Positions 7,298 through 10,742 of a stretch of 10,742 nt of DNA are shown one piece after another. Made by a program: the position numbers and the translations under genes. Source of the stretch: an uncultured Oscillospiraceae bacterium. GTDB lineage: Bacteria; Bacillota; Clostridia; Oscillospirales; Oscillospiraceae. Numbering within the stretch: the stretch's first letter is position 1; every line of letters starts with the position of its first letter. The stretch is taken from contig CAKUCT010000051.1 of the NCBI GenBank assembly GCA_934643765.1, positions 1 to 10,742 on the forward strand, given 5' to 3'. A model generated the notes under the pieces. It worked only from the letters and a program-made list of their open reading frames with translations. It was not told the origin of the DNA and did not search any database.

Positions 7298-7354
7298 CCG
7301 CCGGGGCTGTTTTCAAAAAATTCACAGCTTTTTGGCTGTAAAACAGCCCGGCGG
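7298..7354. repeat. Long nested inverted repeat upstream of the membrane-protein gene
   Basis: CCGCC (7298-7302) and GGGCTGTTTT (7304-7313) pair with AAAACAGCCC (7340-7349) and GGCGG (7350-7354), 15 bp with one bulged G. Inside lies a second hairpin, ACAGC (7324-7328) with GCTGT (7335-7339). The right arm covers the -35 position of the predicted plus promoter, so it may be an operator. It could also be another mobile-type palindrome like those downstream. Confidence 0.7.
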
Positions 7355-7365
7355 TATGCTATACT
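7337..7365 (+). promoter_or_regulatory. Extended -10 promoter for the membrane-protein gene
   Basis: TATACT (7360-7365) is preceded by TG at 7357-7358, giving the extended form TGC-TATACT. The hexamer at the expected -35 spacing, TGTAAA (7337-7342), is a poor match and falls in the right arm of the inverted repeat. Transcription would start near 7372, leaving a leader of about 25 nt with GGGAG and AGGAG elements. Confidence 0.6.
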
Positions 7366-7397
7366 AAAGCAGAAGAAAGAAGGAGATGGGAGTCGGC

Positions 7398-8093
7398 ATG
7401 ATGCGCAAGTCCGGTTATTCAAAGGTTTCATATCTCGGCGTACTGGCCGGGCTGGTCGGGTATTTCTTCCACGCGACCATGCAGTCCGGCGGAAGCAGCA
7501 TTCCGCTCATTGCATTCAGCGTACTGATGGTGCTGCTGTTCTGGCTGGCGTCGGTCACGCTGGAAAAAAAGCCGGCCTATCAGGATGTATTCCGCCCGCT
7601 GCGGGTGGATTTGGTGCTGACGGTGCTCGCCTCGGCGGCCCTCGGGGCCGGATGTGTGCTGCAGTTTCGTTCCGGCGGTATGCTGGCGCGGCTGATCTGC
7701 GTGCTCGGCCTGGTTGGCGCATTGGGGCAGATTGCTGCCGGTGTGTTCCGGCTGCGCGCAGAAGCGCCGCGGGCGGTGCTGATGGTTCCGGCGGTGCTGT
7801 TTTATGTGTGCAGGCTGTTTTTCGATTTCCGCGGCTGGATGATCGATCCGGCGATTCTGGATTACTGCTTCAGTCTGTTCGCGCTGATCTGCTTCATGAT
7901 CTGCACGTATCACGCGGCCAGCTTCTCGTTTGATCATGGCGCGCGGCGCAGACTCTGCTTCTACGGTCTGAGCGGCGTGTTCTTCGGCGCGGTTGCGCTG
8001 GCCGGTGCGGCGCTGCCGCAGCTTCTGATCTACGGCGGCAGCATTGGCCTTTGCCTGGTGTTCAGCATTCAGGCGCTCGGTAATGGAAAATAA
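7398..8093 (+). CDS. Multi-pass membrane protein of unknown function
   Basis: I do not recognise a family. The 231-residue product is strongly hydrophobic, with seven or eight likely membrane segments. Examples are YLGVLAGLVGYFF, IPLIAFSVLMVLLFWLA, LVLTVLASAALGAGCVL, LICVLGLVGALGQIAAGVF, VLMVPAVLFYVCRLFF, LFALICFMICTYHAASF, and a C-terminal pair from YGLSGVFFGAVALAG to GLCLVFSIQAL. Short basic loops (MRKSGYSK at the N-terminus, HGARRRL near the end) suggest a cytoplasmic N-terminus. No catalytic motif is visible. ATGs in frame occur at 7386, 7398 and 7401. The ATG at 7386 touches the AGGAG element (7381-7385), so 7398 is preferred, with GGGAG five bases before it. The gene is monocistronic, with its own promoter and a strong terminator, and is divergent from rimP. 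Confidence 0.85.
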   Translation: MMRKSGYSKVSYLGVLAGLVGYFFHATMQSGGSSIPLIAFSVLMVLLFWLASVTLEKKPAYQDVFRPLRVDLVLTVLASAALGAGCVLQFRSGGMLARLICVLGLVGALGQIAAGVFRLRAEAPRAVLMVPAVLFYVCRLFFDFRGWMIDPAILDYCFSLFALICFMICTYHAASFSFDHGARRRLCFYGLSGVFFGAVALAGAALPQLLIYGGSIGLCLVFSIQALGNGK

Positions 8094-8100
8094 AGTTTTT

Positions 8101-8126
8101 GGGCGGCGAAAGCCGCCCATTTTTTT
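8101..8126 (+). terminator. Rho-independent terminator of the membrane-protein gene
   Basis: GGGCGGC-GAAA-GCCGCCC (8101-8118) is a perfect 7-bp GC stem with a GNRA-type tetraloop. One A follows, then seven Ts (8120-8126), starting 7 bases after the stop codon. This is a canonical intrinsic terminator. Confidence 0.96.
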
Positions 8127-8154
8127 CTGGCATTGCATACCAGCTTGCTTTTTT
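8127..8154 (+). repeat. Second hairpin plus T-run after the terminator (module copy C)
   Basis: CTGGCAT-TGC-ATACCAG (8127-8143) follows the terminator T-run directly, with one C/A mismatch in the stem. CTTGC and a second run of six Ts (8149-8154) come next. Two homologous copies lie at 8598-8656 and 8662-8716 in the opposite orientation. It may act as a backup terminator or be a dispersed repeat. Confidence 0.75.
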
Positions 8155-8214
8155 CGACCCCACGCTTCTTAGCTGCGCGTCGATCACCGTGTCGAGCCGC
8201 CGGGAAGAAGTTGC

Positions 8215-8245
8215 GCAAGGGGAACCGTCGTGTGGTTCCCCTTGC
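8215..8245. repeat. Perfect 12-bp hairpin
   Basis: GCAAGGGGAACC (8215-8226) pairs with GGTTCCCCTTGC (8234-8245) across the 7-base loop GTCGTGT. GTT (8210-8212) and AAC (8246-8248) can extend it past a 2-base bulge. Confidence 0.88.
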
Positions 8246-8261
8246 AACCCCTCCACGAACA

Positions 8262-8279
8262 GAGGGGCTGCGGCCCCTC
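8262..8279. repeat. GC-rich hairpin with an alternative upstream partner
   Basis: GAGGGGC (8262-8268) pairs with GCCCCTC (8273-8279) over a TGCG loop. GAGGGG could instead pair with CCCCTC at 8248-8253, so the two folds exclude each other. Confidence 0.8.
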
Positions 8280-8281
8280 AG

Positions 8282-8293
8282 ACTCCCGGGAGT
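8282..8293. repeat. Perfect 12-base palindrome
   Basis: ACTCCCGGGAGT is identical on both strands, with no loop. It lies 3 bases after the preceding hairpin. Confidence 0.75.
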
Positions 8294-8319
8294 TCTATGT
8301 TTCTCATACTTAACAAATC

Positions 8320-8351
8320 GAGAGTGCTTACATGTTTTTGTAAGCACTCTC
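8320..8351. repeat. Perfect 12-bp hairpin with T-rich loop
   Basis: GAGAGTGCTTAC (8320-8331) pairs with GTAAGCACTCTC (8340-8351) around an 8-base loop. Only a short T-run follows on the plus strand (TTTCC), so terminator function is doubtful. Confidence 0.88.
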
Positions 8352-8432
8352 TTTCCTATCTGCCGAATTTTTCTGGTTTGAATCGATTTGCGACAATCTG
8401 AATGCCGAGCGGCAAACCTTTCGACTCTACCG

Positions 8433-8468
8433 CCGCAAAGCATTTTTGCTCTGCAAAAATCTTTGCGG
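8433..8468. repeat. 16-bp hairpin with a single bulge
   Basis: CCGCAAAG (8433-8440) and ATTTTTGC (8442-8449) pair with GCAAAAAT (8453-8460) and CTTTGCGG (8461-8468). One C (8441) is bulged and the loop is TCT. This is the longest stem in the window. Confidence 0.88.
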
Positions 8469-8512
8469 GGGGGACAGATGGTGCAGCCCCTTTGTTTTCG
8501 AAGGTGTCCAGA

Positions 8513-8535
8513 GGAAACCTTTTCAAAAGGTTTTC
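8513..8535. repeat. Hairpin with AT-rich 9- to 11-bp stem
   Basis: AAACCTTTT (8515-8523) and AAAAGGTTT (8525-8533) are exact reverse complements around a single C. Flanking G-T and G-C pairs can extend the stem to 8513-8535. Confidence 0.75.
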
Positions 8536-8560
8536 TTTTGGTTCTTTTACGGGGGCCTCG

Positions 8561-8593
8561 AACCCATTTTTTCTTCTAAAGAAAAAACGGGTT
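8561..8593. repeat. Hairpin with 14 pairs and one mismatch
   Basis: AACCC (8561-8565) pairs with GGGTT (8589-8593). After one A/C mismatch, TTTTTTCTT (8567-8575) pairs with AAGAAAAAA (8579-8587) around loop CTA. Confidence 0.82.
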
Positions 8594-8597
8594 TGAG

Positions 8598-8656
8598 AAA
8601 AAAGAGCAGGCTGGCGGGCACCGCCAGAAAAACCCTGGCGCTTGCCGCCACGGCAA
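8598..8656 (-). repeat. Hairpin / T-run / hairpin / T-run module, copy A
   Basis: Read on the minus strand: TTGCCG-TGG-CGGCAA hairpin (8642-8656 region), spacer, T5 (8628-8632), CTGGCGG-TGC-CCGCCAG hairpin (8611-8627), CCTGCTC, T6 (8598-8603). It lies in tandem with copy B at a period of 61 bases and is inverted relative to copy C. The inner stem differs from the other copies but pairing is kept, and the TGC loop is identical. Confidence 0.75.
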
Positions 8657-8661
8657 ATAAC

Positions 8662-8716
8662 AAAAGACACCCTGGTATGCAATACCAGAAAAAACGGCCA
8701 TTTACTGCCACGGCAG
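8662..8716 (-). terminator. Probable 3' end of the Nudix-DUF523 operon (module copy B)
   Basis: Starting 3 bases after the DUF523 stop, the minus strand reads CTGCC-GT-GGCAG (8705-8716), a short spacer and T6 (8689-8694). The perfect hairpin CTGGTAT-TGC-ATACCAG (8672-8688), GGTGTC and T4 (8662-8665) follow. The first stem is short for a terminator, so the second hairpin and copy A may be what ends transcription. Structure seen; termination inferred. Confidence 0.55.
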
Positions 8717-8719
8717 GAA

Positions 8720-9178
8720 TTAAAACACTCCTGGCTCGTCTAACGCTTCGAGAAGCGCTTCAATCTCACTTTCGCCAAAGACTTCGATGCCATGGGCCTT
8801 TAAGACCTCGGCGGTTACGCCGTCGCCGGGGATCAGGCGGCCGGAAAACGTGCCGTCATAAATCTCGCCCGTGCCGCAGCTGGGGCTGCGTTCTTTTAAA
8901 ACGGCCTTTGTGCACCCGAAGACGCGCGCCAGGTGCAGCGCCTGCTCCGCGCCGCGCCGGTACTGTTCGGTGACGTCCGTGCCGGATTTCATTACAACGC
9001 GCGCGCCTTGCCGCTCTGACGGTTCGCGCGGCGTGGGAAGCCAGCCCAGCTGCTCGGGACAGACGGGCACCAGCTGATATTTTCCCATCAGGGCCTCCAC
9101 GGACAAAACAGGCTTACTTCCGCCGTCATACCGGCAGCTTGCGCCAAGAAGACAGGCGCTGATCAAAATCGGTTCCAT
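8720..9178 (-). CDS. DUF523 family protein, TudS-like (possible thiouracil desulfidase)
   Basis: DUF523 proteins are small; TudS, a characterised member, carries a [4Fe-4S] cluster and converts thiouracil to uracil. This 152-residue protein shows the family landmarks: ISACLLGASCRYDGGSK (Cys9, Cys15), VPVCPEQLGWLPTPREPSE (Cys40), and LKERSPSCGTGEIYDG (Cys101), followed by RLIPGDGVTAEVLKAHGIEV. The cysteines expected to hold the cluster are therefore present. One oddity is Trp46 in the CPEQLG-x-LPTPR motif, where I would expect Gly. The ATG directly follows the Nudix stop codon (TAAATG) with AAGGA eight bases upstream, so the two genes are co-transcribed and probably coupled. The family call is firm; the thiobase substrate is only inferred and other sulfur-removal roles remain possible. 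Confidence 0.88.
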   Translation of the reverse strand: MEPILISACLLGASCRYDGGSKPVLSVEALMGKYQLVPVCPEQLGWLPTPREPSERQGARVVMKSGTDVTEQYRRGAEQALHLARVFGCTKAVLKERSPSCGTGEIYDGTFSGRLIPGDGVTAEVLKAHGIEVFGESEIEALLEALDEPGVF

Positions 9179-9643
9179 TTATCGAATCCTTTCTCCGTTC
9201 AAAACGGCGCCTATGAGCGCGCCGCCTTCATACACGAGCTTCAGCGAGAAAAACGGGATACGCTCGTCCATCAGGCGCAGGAAAATCTTATCGCCTTCCC
9301 ACTGCTGCAGCTCCACCAGGCGCTCTTTTTGAATCCATTCCAGAACGCCCTCGTCGCAGTTCAGAACGGTTCCTGTAAAGCCGGTCGCGTGAAACAGGTG
9401 CATATATTCGGTCCACTCACCGTTGACGAACGTCACGATGCCGCAGTAGCGGTAATCTGTAAGCGTCAGCCCCGTTTCCTCCAGCACTTCGCGCCGCACG
9501 CAGTCCTCGGGGCTCTCGCCCGGCTCAAACTTGCCGCCGATGCCGATCCATTTGTCGCGGTTTTCGTCGTGCTCTTTTTTGACCCGGTGCAGCATCAGGT
9601 ACTGCCCGTCTTGTTCCAGATAACAAAGCGAGGTGTTTTTCAT
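9179..9643 (-). CDS. Nudix hydrolase, MutT/8-oxo-dGTP diphosphatase-like
   Basis: Nudix hydrolases cleave nucleoside diphosphates linked to another moiety; MutT-type members remove oxidised nucleotides such as 8-oxo-dGTP. The 154-residue protein has a complete Nudix box: G37, E43, then REVLEETGL (51-59), fitting GX5EX7REUXEEXGU. It is preceded by KWIGIGGKFEPGE. The N-terminus MKNTSLCYLEQDGQYLMLHR and the segment DKWIGIGGK resemble a common Bacillota group annotated as 8-oxo-dGTP diphosphatase. The C-terminal WEGDKIFLRLMDERIPFFSLKL is also typical of that group. The ATG has AAAGGAGG seven bases upstream. It is the first gene of a two-gene operon with the DUF523 gene. Exact substrate cannot be read from sequence; the family is certain. 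Confidence 0.92.
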   Translation of the reverse strand: MKNTSLCYLEQDGQYLMLHRVKKEHDENRDKWIGIGGKFEPGESPEDCVRREVLEETGLTLTDYRYCGIVTFVNGEWTEYMHLFHATGFTGTVLNCDEGVLEWIQKERLVELQQWEGDKIFLRLMDERIPFFSLKLVYEGGALIGAVLNGERIR

Positions 9644-9664
9644 AGCCCGGCCTCCTTTTGCTTT

Positions 9665-9693
9665 ATTCTAACAGGCGGAGCAGGCGGTTGCAA
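9665..9693 (-). promoter_or_regulatory. SigA-type promoter for the Nudix-DUF523 operon
   Basis: On the minus strand TTGCAA (9688-9693), a 17-base spacer and TAGAAT (9665-9670) form a good housekeeping promoter, with an extended -10 TG one base before the hexamer. The start would be near 9658, right at the AAAGGAGG, so the 5' leader is only about 15 nt. Confidence 0.8.
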
Positions 9694-9771
9694 GCGAAAG
9701 ACTTTGGAGGAATGCTGTAAAAATATGCACGTATTTTGTAGAAAATAACGGCCCATTTTTTCTTGTGCCTG

Positions 9772-9780
9772 TGGTACAAT
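9772..9780 (+). promoter_or_regulatory. Extended -10 promoter for the ABC ATPase transcript
   Basis: TGG-TACAAT fits an extended -10 element; no good -35 is seen 16-18 bases upstream. Transcription would begin near 9787, giving a leader of about 180 nt. An AT-rich imperfect dyad (AAAATA near 9720 and TATTTT near 9732) lies about 40 bases upstream and could bind a regulator. Divergent from the Nudix promoter. Confidence 0.5.
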
Positions 9781-9787
9781 ACATATA

Positions 9788-9966
9788 TTCTGGTCGGGTT
9801 GTATCCAAATCCACTTACTTGGCGGCCCGATAACAAAAAGGAGGTCTATCCAGTGTCCGGGAGACTCCCGGTGCGGCATTGTGGAGACATGCCGTAATAC
9901 GTTCGCCAAGCCCGGCGTTCGTGAGAATGCGCCTTGCGGAGGCAGCGCAGTCAGAGTCAGAATTGT
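9788..9966 (+). promoter_or_regulatory. Structured 5' leader of the ABC ATPase gene
   Basis: Several stems are visible: TCGGG/CCCGA (9794-9798 with 9826-9830) enclosing CCAA/TTGG; CCGGGAG/CTCCCGG (9857-9863 with 9865-9871); CGGCAT/ATGCCG (9874-9879 with 9889-9894); and CGCC/GGCG (9904-9917). TGCG-CCT pairs with AGG-CAG-CGCA with a bulge (9928-9949) and covers a GGAGG. No terminator-type T-run is seen. I do not recognise a known riboswitch class. Confidence 0.5.
9853..9897 (+). CDS. Candidate 14-codon leader peptide (uORF) before the ABC ATPase
   Basis: A strong AGGAGG (9839-9844) lies eight bases before GTG at 9853. The frame reads MSGRLPVRHCGDMP and ends at TAA (9895-9897), 69 bases before the ATPase ATG. 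Both hairpins at 9857-9871 and 9874-9894 lie wholly inside it, so ribosome passage would melt them. This is the best ribosome binding site in the leader, whereas the ATPase ATG has none nearby. The peptide shows no run of a single amino acid that would point to classical attenuation. It may be a true regulatory uORF, or the ribosome binding site may be the ancestral one of the ATPase gene displaced by inserted DNA. Confidence 0.4.
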   Translation: MSGRLPVRHCGDMP

Positions 9967-10742
9967 ATGGCAGAAGTCAAATTGGTAAACGTCAAAAAGA
10001 TCTACCCGTTTATCAGCGGGGAAGAAAAGAAGAGCAAGAAAAAGAAGGATGAAGAGCCCGTCAAGGAAAAGGCCAACCTTCAGATCACGGACAAAGGCGT
10101 CGTCGCGGTGCAGCAGTTCAACCTCGACATCGCAGACAAGGAATTTATCGTTCTTGTCGGCCCGTCCGGCTGCGGCAAGTCAACAACGCTGCGCATGATC
10201 GCGGGCCTTGAAGAGATCACCGAGGGCGAACTTTACATCGACGGCAAGCTTGTCAATGATGTGGCGCCGAAGGACCGCGATATCGCGATGGTCTTCCAGA
10301 ACTACGCACTGTACCCGCATATGACGGTGTACGACAACATGGCGTTTTCTCTGAAGCTCAAGAAGGTGCCGAAGGCAGAGATTGACCGCAAGGTCAAAGA
10401 GGCCGCGGAAATCCTCGACATCACGCAGTACCTTGACCGCAAGCCGAAGGCGCTTTCCGGCGGCCAGCGGCAGCGCGTGGCCATCGGCCGCGCGATTGTC
10501 AGAAGCCCGAAGGTCTTTCTGATGGACGAGCCGCTGTCCAACCTGGACGCCAAGCTCCGCAACCAGATGCGCGCCGAGATCATCAAGCTGCGCGAGAAGA
10601 TTGACACCACCTTCGTCTATGTCACCCACGACCAGGTCGAGGCCATGACGCTCGGCGACCGGATTGTCATCATGCGCGACGGCTTCATCCAGCAGATCGG
10701 CACGCCGCAGGAGGTCTTCAACCATCCGGCAAACCTCTTCGT
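9967..10742 (+). CDS. ugpC: Carbohydrate ABC importer ATP-binding protein, MsmK/UgpC family, partial
   Basis: This is the cytoplasmic ATPase of a CUT1-type importer. In Bacillota such MsmX/MsmK-like ATPases often serve several sugar transporters and stand alone, so the UgpC name does not imply glycerol-3-phosphate. In the window are 258 codons: N-terminus MAEVKLVNVKKIYPF, then Walker A GPSGCGKST (65-73), Q-loop VFQNYALYPHMTVYDN (Gln111), and signature LSGGQRQRVAIGRAI (163-177). Walker B VFLMDEPLSNLD (183-194) and H-loop His221 (YVTHDQVEAMTLGDR) follow. The C-terminal regulatory OB-fold domain (about 110 more residues expected) lies beyond the right edge. A charged Lys/Glu-rich insert occupies about 19-36. 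ATG 9967 is the only ATG in frame; upstream TGA (9922) limits extension. It lacks a close Shine-Dalgarno (GGAGG is 24 bases away). Confidence 0.94.
   Translation, partial: MAEVKLVNVKKIYPFISGEEKKSKKKKDEEPVKEKANLQITDKGVVAVQQFNLDIADKEFIVLVGPSGCGKSTTLRMIAGLEEITEGELYIDGKLVNDVAPKDRDIAMVFQNYALYPHMTVYDNMAFSLKLKKVPKAEIDRKVKEAAEILDITQYLDRKPKALSGGQRQRVAIGRAIVRSPKVFLMDEPLSNLDAKLRNQMRAEIIKLREKIDTTFVYVTHDQVEAMTLGDRIVIMRDGFIQQIGTPQEVFNHPANLF

Larger units (their letters stand above)
8155..8597. other. Non-coding palindrome-rich stretch
   Basis: No reading frame here has a credible ribosome binding site plus recognisable protein. The stretch instead contains at least seven inverted repeats, listed separately, joined by short spacers. 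Reading frames crossing it on the minus strand (8069-8443, 8356-8682) run straight through the hairpins and have no plausible product. I interpret it as accumulated intergenic repeat elements between two convergent transcripts. Confidence 0.7.

Noticed and set aside
7428..8138. A 236-codon minus-strand frame antisense to the membrane protein
   Set aside because: It is very rich in Gln, Arg and His with no motif and crosses the terminator; the plus-strand gene has promoter, ribosome binding site and terminator.
8356..8682. A minus-strand frame whose product includes GLPLGIQIV, resembling the C-terminal motif of amidases
   Set aside because: The match is a single short stretch. The rest of the frame reads through hairpins and lacks the amidase catalytic region, so chance is the better explanation.
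8121..8694. A transposable element bounded by 23-base inverted repeats (8121-8143 and 8672-8694, one mismatch)
   Set aside because: The ends are themselves hairpins next to terminator-like sequences and a third related copy lies inside; no transposase and no target duplication was seen. Shared terminator-associated modules explain it better.
9927..10052. A second short ORF starting at ATG 9927 and overlapping the ATPase start out of frame
   Set aside because: It has only a weak GTGAG upstream and runs through the ATPase coding sequence; the 9853 leader ORF has far better initiation signals.
10180..10725. A 181-codon open frame on the minus strand antisense to the ABC ATPase
   Set aside because: It is a shadow of a certain ABC ATPase frame, with no independent support.

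Overview
The window looks like a piece of chromosome from a moderately GC-rich Bacillota, most likely a gut Clostridia of the Oscillospiraceae/Ruminococcaceae type. This rests on the gene order rimP-nusA-ylxR-ylxQ-infB-rbfA-nrnA-truB, the strong AGGAGG-type ribosome binding sites, the SigA-like promoters, the protein sequences, and GC-rich palindromes between genes. The lineage is an inference from gene content; no rRNA gene is present to confirm it.

Left two thirds (1-7232, minus strand): a translation and RNA-maturation operon read right to left. A near-consensus promoter (7204-7232) precedes a short leader with a strong hairpin. The genes follow in order: rimP (30S maturation), nusA (transcription elongation and termination), rnpM/ylxR (RNase P modulator), ylxQ (L7Ae-like RNA binder), infB (IF2), rbfA (30S maturation), nrnA (DHH nanoRNase/pAp phosphatase) and truB (tRNA pseudouridine 55 synthase, cut by the window edge). 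Most junctions are tight or overlapping. The exception is the 209-base infB-rbfA gap, which holds five hairpins.

Middle (7233-8719): a divergent regulatory region, then a plus-strand gene for an unrecognised multi-pass membrane protein (7398-8093) ending in a textbook terminator. The next 590 bases carry no convincing gene but about a dozen inverted repeats. Among them are three copies of a shared module (GC-rich hairpin, T-run, hairpin of form CTGG-NNN-TGC-NNN-CCAG, T-run). One lies at the 3' end of the membrane gene and two, in opposite orientation, at the 3' end of the converging minus-strand operon.

Right (8720-9693, minus): a two-gene operon with its own promoter, a MutT-like Nudix hydrolase followed directly by a DUF523/TudS-like protein, plausibly both nucleotide or base clean-up enzymes. 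Divergent from it (9772 to the end, plus) is a structured leader of about 180 nt with a well-formed 14-codon leader ORF, followed by a carbohydrate ABC importer ATPase of the MsmK/UgpC family, cut by the right edge.

I found no CRISPR array, tRNA, rRNA, transposase, phage gene or obvious defence system. The coding content is mainly core; the unusual material is the palindrome-rich intergenic DNA and the ABC-transporter leader.
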